From assembly GCF_021462265.1 (NCBI RefSeq), contig NZ_JAJONF010000008.1, positions 202,667-266,666 on the forward strand: a stretch of 64,000 nucleotides of DNA. The letters are read 5' to 3'. Origin of the DNA: Streptomyces shenzhenensis. GTDB lineage: Bacteria; Actinomycetota; Actinomycetes; Streptomycetales; Streptomycetaceae. The notes below the pieces were generated by a model. It was not told where the DNA came from. It did not search any database and saw only the letters and a program-made list of their open reading frames with translations. Of the stretch, positions 1 to 8,435 are shown one piece after another. The translations under genes and the position numbers were made by a program. Within the stretch, counting starts at the first letter, position 1. Each line of letters opens with the position of its first letter.

Positions 1-71
1 ACCAGCGCCAGCGCGCACGCCAGGAACAGCAGGGCCGGGAGGCTTCGGGTGGTCCGTCGCACCGCCTTCAT
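1..71 (-). CDS. Partial secreted protein, N-terminus only
   Basis: The ATG at 69-71 on the minus strand opens a frame that runs off the left edge. The visible 23 or so residues begin MKAVRRTTRSLPALLFLACA, a basic start followed by a hydrophobic stretch, as in a Sec signal peptide or membrane anchor. The gene lies 43 bases downstream of the GH3 gene on the same strand, so it may share its transcript. The only Shine-Dalgarno-like GGGAGG is about 20 bases upstream, farther than usual, and sits in an inverted repeat. The product cannot be named from this fragment. Confidence 0.5.
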   Translation of the reverse strand, partial: MKAVRRTTRSLPALLFLACALAL

Positions 72-98
72 GGTTCGAAAGTACCCCGAAGCCTCCCG
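36..98 (-). repeat. 14-bp inverted repeat spanning a start codon
   Basis: Positions 36-49 and 85-98 are exact reverse complements (CGGGAGGCTTCGGG and its complement), separated by 35 bases that contain the start codon at 71. In the transcript of the partial gene the arm at 85-98 carries the GGGAGG motif and would pair with early codons. It could hide the ribosome binding site or act as a weak terminator for the GH3 gene; the long loop argues against a classic terminator. Confidence 0.5.
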
Positions 99-113
99 GA
101 GCGGGATGTCCCC

Positions 114-3100
114 CTACGCTGCCCGGTACGCCTCCGTCAGCTTCTCCACCGCCGCCGCGTACCTGCCGGTCAGCAGCAGGTGGTCCGCGTCGGCGAAGGG
201 CTTCGAGACGGCCGCCGTGAGCGACTGCCCGGCCTTCGCCTGGACCAGCAGCCGCGCCTCGGTGACCAGCTTCCGGCCGGCCGGGCCGGAACCCGCCCGT
301 TCAGCCGCCCTCGCCGCCGCGCCGAGCGCCTTCAGGGTGGCCTCGCCGCCCTTGGGCGCCTTCGTCAGGGTGGTCAGCCCCCAGCCGTACGGGTACTGCG
401 GGTCGTACGACGCGTCGCCCACGTTGATCGGCAGCTGCGCCTCGGACTTCGGCCAGGTGACCGGGAGCTGACCGGTGAAGGCCTTCCTGCCGTAGAGCAC
501 GTCGGCCACCCCGTCGCCCTCCGTGCCCGGCAGCCAGGACGCCACCAGGGCGTCGATCTCGCCGAGTTGGCCGCCGATCAGCTGCGGCCGTCCGGAGACG
601 ACCAGCACCGCGCACTTCATGGCCGCGCACACCTTGTCCACGGCCGCCCGGTCGGCGGCGGACAGCACCAGGTCGTTGCCGTTGCCGACGTCTCCGACGC
701 CCTCGGCGTACGGGGTCTCGCCGACCACGACCACACCCACGTCGTAGCCGCTCGTCGGCGCCGAGGCGTCCTGGGAGTAGGTGACGTCTCCCCCGGCGTT
801 CCTCATGCCCTGGAGGATGGTGGTGCCGGTGGTGTGGGTGCCGGAGGCGCCCTGCCAGGTGATGGTCCAGCCGCCGGTCTGGTTGCCGAGGTCGTCGGCG
901 TCGGACCCGGCCACGTACACCTTCTGGGACTTCTTCAGGGGCAGGACGCCACCGGAGTTCTTCAGCAGCACCTGCGACTCGGCGGCCGCCTGCCGGGCGA
1001 CGGCCCGGTGCGCGGTGGAGCCGATCCTCGCGGCGCCGGACGTGTCGGTGTACGGGTGCTCGAAGAGGCCCAGCTTGAACTTCTGGGTGAGGATGCGGGA
1101 CACCGCGTCGTCGACGCGCTGTTCGGTGACGCGGCCGGCCTTCACCTCGTCGATCAGGGTCGAGCTGAAGTCCTTGTAGCCGTAGGGGACCATCATCATG
1201 TCGACGCCCGCGTCGACGGCCGTGCGGACGTGGGCGGCGTAGTCGCCGGGGAGCTGGTCGATGGCGTTCCAGTCGCTGATCACGAAGCCCTTGAAGCCCA
1301 TCCGGCCCTTGAGCACCCCGGTGATCATGTCGGCCCGGGCGTGCATCTTCACCGGGCCCTGGCCGTCCCCGACGATCTCCAGGGACGAGTACGAGGGCAT
1401 GACGCTGCCGATGCCCCGGTCGACGGCGGTCCGGTACGGCGCCAGGTGGATCGCCTCCAGCTGCTGCCGGGTGACCGTGGTGACGCCCTGGTCGATGGTG
1501 TAGGTCCCGGTCGTGGACGAGCCGTACGCGGTGCCGCCGTCGCCGACGAAGTGCTTGGCGGTGGCCAGGACCTTGTCGGCGTCCTTCAGGTCGCGTCCGT
1601 CCGCGCGCCCCTGGAGGCCCTGGATGACGGTCTCCATGGTCTTCACCAGCGCCGGGTCCTCGCCGAAGGACTCGTAGGAGCGGCCCCAGCGTTCGTCACG
1701 GGTGACGCAGAGGCAGGGTGCGAAGTCCCAGGAGACGCCGGTCGCGCGGACCTCGGACGCGGTCACCGCGCCGGTCCGCTCGGCGAGCCGGGGATCGCGG
1801 GTGGCGCCGATGCCGATGTTGTGCGGCATGATCGTGGCGCCGGCCAGGTTGTTGTGGCCGTGCACGGCGTCGGCGCCGTAGATCAGCGGGATCTGGAACC
1901 GGGTGGCCTGCGCCCGGAGCTGGAAGTCGTCGATCATCCGCGCCCAGGCCGCGGGCGTGTTGGGCGTGGGCGTCGAGCCGCCGCCGGAGAGCAGCGAGCC
2001 CAGGTCGTACGCGGTGACGTCACCGCCGCTGCCCACGGCCCCGCGTTCGGCCTGGGTCATCTGGCCGGCCTTCTCCTGAAGGGACATCCGGGCGAGGAGG
2101 TCGGCGACCCGCTTCCGCACCGGCAGTCTGGTGTCCAGATAGGGCAGTCCGTGGGCGTCGATGACGACCTGCGGGGTCTCGGCGGGGGCCTTGGCGCCGG
2201 TGACCGTGAGCTTCAGCGGGACGGTCTCGGCCGGTTCGGCGGACCGGTCCCGCAGCGTCGGCACCTCGACGGTCCGCGTGGCCCCGGAGGCCGTGCCCGC
2301 GGGGAAGGTGAGGGTGCCGGAGACGGGGGCGTAGTCCTTGCCCGCGCCGGCGGTCCCGCCCGTCGTCTCGTACGCGACGGTGACCGGGTCGTCGAGCGGG
2401 GCGGATCCGGTGGTCGCGACGGTGACCTTCACGGTCGCCGTGCCGCCCTCCCTGACCGGGTAGACGGCCGCGTCCGTGCTGACGGAGGCCCGCAGCGCCT
2501 GGTCCGCCTTGCCGTACAGCTCGACGTCGTCCATGGCGAACCGGCCCTGGACCCCGACGGGGAGGGTGACCGCGTAGCCCCACATCTGGGTGAGGCCGAG
2601 GACGTGGTCGATGCCGCCGACGGGCTGGTAGTCGGTCCGGTACACGAAGTCGGTGAACGGGATCTCGATCTGCTTCCAGCCGGAGAAGTCGTCGGTGAAC
2701 GACGTCGTCCACAGCTCCGAGGCCTCGCCGTTCGCACCGCCGTCCTTGATCTCGAAGGCGACCTTCCCGCCGTTGTCCTGGCCGTCCCACCAGAAGCGGA
2801 TGCCCTGGTGGGCGGACCAGTCGTGGGCGGGTTCGGTGGCGGCGAAGTCGTGGGTGAAGCCGCCGTAGCCGCTGATGTCGTAGGTCCCGGAGAGGACCTT
2901 GGCTCCCTCGGGGGCGTCGGCGCGGTCGGCGAACCGGAGCGCGGGCGGGTCGTCGCTGTCGCTTCCCCAGGTGAAGATGCCCTCGGCGGGCTGGGAGGCG
3001 AAGGGGACCTCGCCCTCGAAGCGGTCGACGGGGGTGGGGGCCGGGTCGGCGGCGCCGGCGGCGGCATCGGCGGCCGACAGCGGGATCAGGGCTGCGAGCA

Positions 3101-3134
3101 GGGCGGTGGAGACGAGCAGGGCGGTTCTTGCCAT
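114..3134 (-). CDS. Secreted GH3 beta-glucosidase with CBM and Calx-beta modules
   Basis: Predicted exported glycoside hydrolase family 3 enzyme releasing terminal beta-glucose from beta-glucans, about 1006 residues. The start at 3134 has a GGGAAGG site just upstream and gives the signal peptide MARTALLVSTALLAALIPLS. Modules in order: signal peptide; a jelly-roll carbohydrate-binding-like domain (about 40-210) ending FAMDDVELYG; a Calx-beta-like domain (about 215-325); the GH3 barrel and sandwich domains. The likely nucleophile is the Asp of GFVISDW. HGHNN and WGRSYESFGEDP match GH3 conserved blocks. About 85 Ala-rich helical residues follow the GH3 fold and are unexplained. It is divergent from the GH30 gene, which suggests joint use on fungal or laminarin-type glucan. 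Confidence 0.88.
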   Translation of the reverse strand: MARTALLVSTALLAALIPLSAADAAAGAADPAPTPVDRFEGEVPFASQPAEGIFTWGSDSDDPPALRFADRADAPEGAKVLSGTYDISGYGGFTHDFAATEPAHDWSAHQGIRFWWDGQDNGGKVAFEIKDGGANGEASELWTTSFTDDFSGWKQIEIPFTDFVYRTDYQPVGGIDHVLGLTQMWGYAVTLPVGVQGRFAMDDVELYGKADQALRASVSTDAAVYPVREGGTATVKVTVATTGSAPLDDPVTVAYETTGGTAGAGKDYAPVSGTLTFPAGTASGATRTVEVPTLRDRSAEPAETVPLKLTVTGAKAPAETPQVVIDAHGLPYLDTRLPVRKRVADLLARMSLQEKAGQMTQAERGAVGSGGDVTAYDLGSLLSGGGSTPTPNTPAAWARMIDDFQLRAQATRFQIPLIYGADAVHGHNNLAGATIMPHNIGIGATRDPRLAERTGAVTASEVRATGVSWDFAPCLCVTRDERWGRSYESFGEDPALVKTMETVIQGLQGRADGRDLKDADKVLATAKHFVGDGGTAYGSSTTGTYTIDQGVTTVTRQQLEAIHLAPYRTAVDRGIGSVMPSYSSLEIVGDGQGPVKMHARADMITGVLKGRMGFKGFVISDWNAIDQLPGDYAAHVRTAVDAGVDMMMVPYGYKDFSSTLIDEVKAGRVTEQRVDDAVSRILTQKFKLGLFEHPYTDTSGAARIGSTAHRAVARQAAAESQVLLKNSGGVLPLKKSQKVYVAGSDADDLGNQTGGWTITWQGASGTHTTGTTILQGMRNAGGDVTYSQDASAPTSGYDVGVVVVGETPYAEGVGDVGNGNDLVLSAADRAAVDKVCAAMKCAVLVVSGRPQLIGGQLGEIDALVASWLPGTEGDGVADVLYGRKAFTGQLPVTWPKSEAQLPINVGDASYDPQYPYGWGLTTLTKAPKGGEATLKALGAAARAAERAGSGPAGRKLVTEARLLVQAKAGQSLTAAVSKPFADADHLLLTGRYAAAVEKLTEAYRAA

Positions 3135-3155
3135 GGACCTTCCCTCGACTCTCTG

Positions 3156-3211
3156 GTTCACTCGGGGCTCTCACAGTTCACTCATGGCTTAGATCACGTC
3201 GTGAGTTAACT
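3156..3211. promoter_or_regulatory. Divergent GH3/GH30 promoter with possible operator
   Basis: The 121 bases between the two divergent glycosidase genes hold AGTTCACTCA (3175-3184) and its near-perfect inverse TGAGTTAACT (3202-3211, one mismatch). A further GTTCACTC half-site lies at 3156-3163. This symmetry fits a repressor site controlling both genes, but no regulator gene is adjacent. Confidence 0.35.
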
Positions 3212-3255
3212 AACGGCTCGCACCCCCGTCAAGACGTCCCGTCAGGAAGGGCGAT

Positions 3256-5127
3256 GTGTCCATGAGAAGCACCCCCCACGCACTGCGCCTGCTGCTGGCC
3301 GGCCTGCTCACCGCGGCCGGCTTCAGCGCCGTCGTGCCCCCGGCGCACGCGGCCGGTGAGCAGGTCACCGCGTACCTCACCACCACCGACGACTCCGCGG
3401 GACGCCATGTCACCCGCGGGCTGCAGGCGCAGACGCCGTTCGCCTTCCAGTCCGGGACCGGGGGCGGCGGCACGAACATCACGGTCGACGAGAACACCCG
3501 CTACCAGACCTTCACCGGCGGCGGCGCGTCCTTCACGGACACCGCGGCCTGGCTGATGAACAGCAGCGGGGCGCTGTCCCAGGCCACCCGGGACGCCACC
3601 ATGCAGAAGCTGTTCTCGCCGACGAACGGGATCGGGCTGTCGTTCCTGCGCAATCCGATGGGCGCCTCGGACCTGGCGCGGTACGGGTACACCTACGACG
3701 ACGTACCCGCCGGGCAGACCGACCCCAGCCTGAACGGCTTCTCCATCGCGCACGACCTGGCGGACGTCGTGCCGCTCACCAGGCAGGCGCTCCAACTGAA
3801 CCCCTCTCTGACTGTCATGGCCTCGCCATGGACGGCGCCGGCCTGGATGAAGGACAGCGGCTCGCTCAACGGGGGCTGGCTCAAGTCGGAGGACTACGCC
3901 GCCTACGCCGCGTACTTCGTGAAGTACCTCCAGGCCTACCAGGCCCAGGGCGTCAACGTCTCCTACGTCACCCCGCAGAACGAACCCACCTGCTGTTCCG
4001 GCTACCCGTCGATGAGCTGGAACGCCTCCGGCCTGCAGTACTTCCTCAAGAACGACCTGCTGCCGCAGCTCCAGTCGGCCGGCCTGTCCACCAAGGTCCT
4101 GGCCCACGACTGGAACTGGGACGTGTACGACTCCTACGCGGCCGCCCTCGTCGACGACCCGGCGATCCGCGACCACCCGAACTTCGGCGGGATCGCCTGG
4201 CACGGCTACGGCGGCGACGTCTCCGAGCAGACCACCGTGCACGACAAGTACCCCACGCTGGACGCCTTCGGCACCGAGCACTCCGGCGGCACCTGGGTCG
4301 CCGACCAGCAGAAGGAGGACATGTCCAACATCATCGACTACACCCGCAACTGGGCAAAGTCGGTGACCAAGTGGTCGCTGGCCGTGGACCAGAACATGGG
4401 CCCGCACAACGGCGGCTGCGGCACCTGCACCGGTCTGATCACCGTGCACAACGGGGACGGCGCGAGCGGGACCGTCGACTACACCGTCGAGTACTACGAC
4501 ATGGGCCACCTGACCAAGTTCGTGCGGCCCGGCGCCCAGCGGATCGCCTCCACCGCGTCCAGCGCCGTGCCGAACGTGGCCTGGCGCAACCCGGACGGCT
4601 CGAAGGCGCTGATCGCCTACAACGACTCGTCCAGCGCGCAGACGGTGACCATCAACTGGGGTGCGCAGCACGCCACTTACTCGCTCCCCGGGAAGACCTC
4701 GGCGACCTTCACCTGGTCCGGCACCCAGTCGGGCGGCGCCGCGCGGACCGGCGCGTTCGTGGGGCTCGCGAGCAAGTGCCTGGACGTGGCGGGCGGTTCG
4801 AGCGCGAACGGCACGGCCGTCCAGCTCTACGACTGCAACGGCACCACCGCCCAGCAGTGGACGGTGGGAACCGACGGGACCGTCCAGGCGCTCGGCAAGT
4901 GTCTGGACGTGACGTCCGGTTCGACGGCGGACGGGGCGAAGGTGCAGTTGTACGACTGCAACGGAACCGGTGCGCAACAGTGGTCGTACAACTCGTCCAC
5001 CGGTGATGTCGTGAACACGGCGGCGAACAAGTGCCTGGACGTCACCGACAACTCGTCGGCGAACGGGGCCAGGGCACAGATCTGGTCCTGCACGGGTGCC
5101 GCCAACCAGAAGTGGCATCTGCAGTAG
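3256..5127 (+). CDS. Secreted GH30 glucanase with ricin-B lectin domain
   Basis: Predicted exported glycoside hydrolase family 30 enzyme (glucosylceramidase / endo-beta-1,6-glucanase type), 623 residues. A signal peptide ends near PAHAAG. The catalytic barrel has TPQNEP, with the acid/base Glu in NEP, and FGTEHSGG, whose Glu fits the nucleophile. After a short beta-sandwich the C-terminus carries three repeats with KCLDV and QQW/QKW motifs, a ricin-type beta-trefoil (CBM13) that would bind polysaccharide. The GTG at 3256 lies 6 bases from AGGAAGG; an in-frame ATG at 3262 is a close alternative. The lipoprotein gene begins eight bases beyond the stop, so the two are probably co-transcribed. 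Confidence 0.88.
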   Translation: MSMRSTPHALRLLLAGLLTAAGFSAVVPPAHAAGEQVTAYLTTTDDSAGRHVTRGLQAQTPFAFQSGTGGGGTNITVDENTRYQTFTGGGASFTDTAAWLMNSSGALSQATRDATMQKLFSPTNGIGLSFLRNPMGASDLARYGYTYDDVPAGQTDPSLNGFSIAHDLADVVPLTRQALQLNPSLTVMASPWTAPAWMKDSGSLNGGWLKSEDYAAYAAYFVKYLQAYQAQGVNVSYVTPQNEPTCCSGYPSMSWNASGLQYFLKNDLLPQLQSAGLSTKVLAHDWNWDVYDSYAAALVDDPAIRDHPNFGGIAWHGYGGDVSEQTTVHDKYPTLDAFGTEHSGGTWVADQQKEDMSNIIDYTRNWAKSVTKWSLAVDQNMGPHNGGCGTCTGLITVHNGDGASGTVDYTVEYYDMGHLTKFVRPGAQRIASTASSAVPNVAWRNPDGSKALIAYNDSSSAQTVTINWGAQHATYSLPGKTSATFTWSGTQSGGAARTGAFVGLASKCLDVAGGSSANGTAVQLYDCNGTTAQQWTVGTDGTVQALGKCLDVTSGSTADGAKVQLYDCNGTGAQQWSYNSSTGDVVNTAANKCLDVTDNSSANGARAQIWSCTGAANQKWHLQ

Positions 5128-5134
5128 GAGCGCC

Positions 5135-5626
5135 GTGAGACGTACGACGGGGGCGGCGGCCGTGCTGGGCACGGCCGCCGGTGCGTTGCTGCTGAGCGGG
5201 TGCGGGGCCGTCGATCTGCCGCTGGCCGGAGTGCAGGCTGGGGCGGACGGGTCCCCGTACGCGCTGATCCGGCCGTGCGGCGACGACCACTACCAGGGGC
5301 TCGCGCTCGACGGCTGGGCCAGGGGCACACAGGAGAGGCCGGTCACCACCGGCTGGGACGCCAAGGGCGAACGGTCCGGGGATGCCCGGTTCCCGCTGTT
5401 CTCGCCGCCCGGCACGTGGCGGGCACGGCATCGTGGGGCACAGAAGCTGCTCCCCCGGCACCACTACACGCTGAGCTTCGGGCACTACGTGACCGGTGAC
5501 TCGTACAACGGCATCGCCGACTTCACCACCGAACAGATCACCGCGCTGCGCCCCGGCCAGGTCTGGGCCGACGGCCGGGTGATGGGCCTCGGCGAGTTCG
5601 AGAAGCTCGCCGAGGACTCCTGCTGA
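5135..5626 (+). CDS. Small secreted lipoprotein of unknown function
   Basis: A 163-residue protein with a lipoprotein signal: MRRTTGAAAVLGTAAGALLL followed by the lipobox LSGC, so it should be anchored outside the membrane by its Cys. The GTG start at 5135 has an AGGAG site overlapping the GH30 stop codon. The mature part (GDDHYQGLALDGWARG, YTLSFGHYVTGDSYNG) matches no family I can name. Linkage to the GH30 gene may mean a role in glucan capture, but this rests on position alone. Confidence 0.7.
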   Translation: MRRTTGAAAVLGTAAGALLLSGCGAVDLPLAGVQAGADGSPYALIRPCGDDHYQGLALDGWARGTQERPVTTGWDAKGERSGDARFPLFSPPGTWRARHRGAQKLLPRHHYTLSFGHYVTGDSYNGIADFTTEQITALRPGQVWADGRVMGLGEFEKLAEDSC

Positions 5627-5633
5627 ACCGGGG

Positions 5634-7244
5634 CTACTCGGCGGGCTCCACGCCCGCGCGCAGCAGGCCATAGGTGTACGCGTCCTCCAGGGCCTGCCAG
5701 GAGGCGGCGATGACGTTCTCCGCGACGCCCACCGTCGACCACTCGCCGCTGCCGTCGGAGGTGGAGATCAGCACGCGGGTGGTGGACTCGGTGCCGTGCT
5801 TGCCCTCCAGGATGCGGACCTTGTAGTCGACCAGGTCCAGCTTGGCGAGCTGCGGGTAGATCTTTTCGAGGGCCACCCGCAGGGCGCGGTCGAGGGCGTT
5901 GACCGGGCCGTTGCCCTCGGCCGTGGCGACGATGCGCTCGCTCTTGGCCCAGAGCTTGACCGTGGCCTCGTTGGCGTGGGTGCCGTCGGGGCGGTCCTCG
6001 ACGATGGCCCGCCAGGACTCGACCCGGAAGTACGAGCGCGGCCTGCCCTCGACCTCGGCGCGCAGCAGGAGCTCGAAGGAGGCGTCGGCGGCCTCGTAGG
6101 TGTACCCCTGGAGCTCGCGTTCCTTGACTCGCTCCACCACCCGGCCGACCAGTTCACGGTCGCCGCCGAGGTCGACGCCGAGCTCCTTGCCCTTGAGCTC
6201 CACCGAGGCACGGCCGGCCATGTCGGAGACCAGCATGCGCATGGTGTTGCCGACCAGGGCCGGATCGGTGTGCTGGTAGAGGTCGGGGTCGACCTTGATC
6301 GCGGAGGCGTGCAGGCCGGCCTTGTGCGCGAAGGCCGAGACTCCCACGTACGGCTGATGCGTCGAGGGCGTCAGGTTGACGACCTCGGCGATGGCGTGCG
6401 AGATACGGGTCATCTCGCGGAGCCGGCCCTCGGGCAGCACCTTCTTGCCGTACTTCAGCTCCAGGGCCGCGACCACCGGGAACAGGTTGGCGTTGCCGAC
6501 CCGCTCGCCGTAGCCGTTCGCCGTGCACTGGACGTGGGTGGCGCCGGCGTCGACCGCGGCCAGGGTGTTGGCGACCGCGCAGCCGGTGTCGTCCTGGGCG
6601 TGGATGCCGAGCCGGGCCCCGGTGTCCGCGAGGACGGTGGAGACGACAGCGTTGACCTGGGCGGGAAGCATGCCGCCGTTGGTGTCGCAGAGGACGACCA
6701 CGTCGGCGCCGGCCTCGGCGGCGGCCCGGACGACGGCCTTCGCGTACTCGGGGTTGGCGCGGTAGCCGTCGAAGAAGTGCTCGCAGTCGACGAAGACCCG
6801 GCGGCCCTGGTCCTTCAGGAAGGAGACCGTGTCGCGGACCATCTCCAGGTTCTCGTCCAGGGTGGTGCGCAGGGCCAGCTCGACATGCCGGTCGTGGGAC
6901 TTGGCCACCAGGGTGATCACCGGGGCGCCGGACTCCAGCAGTGCTCTGACCTGGGGGTCCTCCGCCGCCTTGGCGTTCGCCCGGCGGGTGGCGCCGAAGG
7001 CGACCAGCTGGGCGTTCCTGAAGTCGATCTCCTGCTGGGCACGGGCGAAGAACTCGGTGTCCCGGGGGTTGGCGCCCGGCCAGCCGCCCTCGATGAAGCC
7101 CACCCCGAAGTCGTCCAGGTGCCGTGCGATGGCCAGCTTGTCCGCGACGGTGAGGTTGATGCCCTCGCGCTGGGCGCCGTCGCGCAGCGTGGTGTCGAAG
7201 ACGTGGAACGAGTCGTCCAGCTCGTGGGTTTCCGTCTCGGTCAT
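5634..7244 (-). CDS. cimA: Citramalate synthase
   Basis: Condenses pyruvate and acetyl-CoA to (R)-citramalate, opening the threonine-independent route to isoleucine; 536 residues. The TIM-barrel starts FHVFDTTLRDGAQREG and contains GFIEGGWPGANPRDTEFF, which separates CimA-type enzymes from classical 2-isopropylmalate synthases. The metal-binding HXN-type motif is seen as QCTANGYGERVGN. The C-terminal regulatory domain (about 390-536) is present. The ATG at 7244 has AGGAG nine bases upstream; longer readings have no such support. A terminator-like hairpin at 7354-7380 suggests attenuation. A 2-isopropylmalate synthase side activity cannot be excluded from sequence. Confidence 0.9.
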   Translation of the reverse strand: MTETETHELDDSFHVFDTTLRDGAQREGINLTVADKLAIARHLDDFGVGFIEGGWPGANPRDTEFFARAQQEIDFRNAQLVAFGATRRANAKAAEDPQVRALLESGAPVITLVAKSHDRHVELALRTTLDENLEMVRDTVSFLKDQGRRVFVDCEHFFDGYRANPEYAKAVVRAAAEAGADVVVLCDTNGGMLPAQVNAVVSTVLADTGARLGIHAQDDTGCAVANTLAAVDAGATHVQCTANGYGERVGNANLFPVVAALELKYGKKVLPEGRLREMTRISHAIAEVVNLTPSTHQPYVGVSAFAHKAGLHASAIKVDPDLYQHTDPALVGNTMRMLVSDMAGRASVELKGKELGVDLGGDRELVGRVVERVKERELQGYTYEAADASFELLLRAEVEGRPRSYFRVESWRAIVEDRPDGTHANEATVKLWAKSERIVATAEGNGPVNALDRALRVALEKIYPQLAKLDLVDYKVRILEGKHGTESTTRVLISTSDGSGEWSTVGVAENVIAASWQALEDAYTYGLLRAGVEPAE

Positions 7245-7353
7245 GGTCTCAAGGCTCCTGATGTCTTGTCTCGGTCGTACCGGAATGACCGGCTCCACCG
7301 TCCCTCCATGGTCCCTCGCGCTCGCCGTCCGGCTGTAGGTGGGCCGGAAAACG

Positions 7354-7380
7354 AAAAAACCCCTCGCGGGTGCGAGAGGT
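7354..7380 (-). terminator. cimA: Attenuator-like terminator ahead of cimA
   Basis: On the minus strand, CCTCTCGC (7379-7372) pairs with GCGAGGGG (7367-7360) with one mismatch, and six T follow (7359-7354). It lies about 110 bases before the cimA start. Its AAAAAACCCCTCG arm is identical over 13 bases to the ilvB attenuator, suggesting common control by branched-chain amino acid supply. Confidence 0.7.
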
Positions 7381-7582
7381 CTGCGCGCGGGTCGAGGACG
7401 ACGATGGCCACCCGTACCTGGTCGTACGTGGTGGTCACTGCGGACCGGCGCGCCTGCTGCCAATAATCGTGGCGAACGAGAGCACGGAGGCAGTCTGGCA
7501 CAGCCCCGCCCCCGGCTCACGCACCGTCTCAGGATGCGGTCGCCGCCGAGGCACCGCATGAGACGCCAGCCGCGGCTGAAGG

Positions 7583-7656
7583 CTCACGACTCACGACTCA
7601 CGACTCACGACTCACGGACGCGGCTCACGGCTCACGGCTCACGGCTCACGGACGCG
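7583..7656. repeat. Heptanucleotide tandem repeats
   Basis: Two blocks of a 7-base unit: about four copies of CTCACGA ending in CTCACGGACGCGG, then about four copies of CTCACGG ending again in ACGCGG. The nested structure suggests slippage plus a larger duplication. It lies between cimA and the TetR gene with no coding frame assigned. Confidence 0.8.
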
Positions 7657-7826
7657 GGGTGTTGGACGAAGACGTCGCGCACGCCGCCGGCGTCGCGTCG
7701 CCCGGTACCAGGTCACGGGCGCCGGAGAGCAACCCGGCCGCGCGGCCGCCGGCGCCGGACCGCACGTCGGTGAGCCGGCCCCGCTACGGCGGCGGGAACC
7801 TCATCGCGTACGGCCCGGCCGGAAGG

Positions 7827-8426
7827 TCAGGCGTCCGCGAACAGATCCGCCCGGAGGAACTCGCGCACATGGCCGAGGACCTGCGCGCGGTCCGTGCCGC
7901 GCAGCCCGATCGCCACATGGATGGAGAAGCCGTCGAGCAGGGCGCGCAGGCGGGCGGCGAACCGGTCGGGGTCGACGGGCCGGAACTCGCCGCGCGAGAC
8001 GCCCTCCGCGAGCAGCGCCACCAGGTCACGGTGCCAGGCGCCCTCGATGGCGGCCTGCCGGTCGCGGGCCGTGTCGTCGGCGTTCTGCGAGCGGTTCCAG
8101 ACCTCAAGCCAGAGGGTCCAGTGCGGGTCCCGGTGCCCGTCGGGCACGTACAGGTCGACGTAGGCGTCGAGGCGGGCGCGGGCGGTGCCGCGCCGGGTGA
8201 GCAGCCGGCCGCGCTCGGCGCCCAGCCGGCCCTCGCTCCACTCCAGGGTCTCCAGCAGCAGTTCGTCCTTGGAGTGGAAGTAGTAGAGGAGATGGCCGCT
8301 GCTCATGCCGACCTCGCGGCCGAGCGCGGCCATGGTCAGCTTCTCCAGGCCCCGTTCGGCGATCATCGACATGGCGGCGGCGAGCACGTCCTCGCGGGGC
8401 GGGGCCTGTCTGCGCCCACCGGCCAT
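7827..8426 (-). CDS. TetR/AcrR-family repressor
   Basis: A 199-residue regulator. The N-terminal helix-turn-helix is clear (MIAERGLEKLTMAALGREVG, then SSGHLLYYFHSKDELLLETL), followed by an all-helical ligand-binding half of normal length. It starts nine bases after the agmatine deiminase stop on the same strand, so both should be one transcript. By position it probably responds to agmatine, polyamines or ureido compounds, or controls the deiminase/urease genes, but the ligand pocket cannot be read from sequence. Confidence 0.85.
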   Translation of the reverse strand: MAGGRRQAPPREDVLAAAMSMIAERGLEKLTMAALGREVGMSSGHLLYYFHSKDELLLETLEWSEGRLGAERGRLLTRRGTARARLDAYVDLYVPDGHRDPHWTLWLEVWNRSQNADDTARDRQAAIEGAWHRDLVALLAEGVSRGEFRPVDPDRFAARLRALLDGFSIHVAIGLRGTDRAQVLGHVREFLRADLFADA

Positions 8427-8435
8427 CTTCCGCTC

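Larger units (their letters stand above)
7245..7826. other. Leader and spacer upstream of cimA
   Basis: No firmly supported gene lies here. It holds the cimA attenuator-like hairpin, then a minus-strand frame starting at GTG 7438 with an Ala-Ile-Val-Val-Leu run just before the hairpin; that frame stays open and ends in a four-base overlap with the cimA ATG at 7241. Farther out are heptamer repeats at 7583-7656. The remaining 170 bases before the TetR stop show nothing I can identify. Confidence 0.6.

Noticed and set aside
180..3209. Very long plus-strand frame opposite the GH3 gene
   Set aside because: High-GC antisense shadow; no ribosome site, composition typical of a mirrored codon pattern, no motif.
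7583..7656. CRISPR array
   Set aside because: The repeat is 7 bases, contiguous, without unique spacers and without cas genes.
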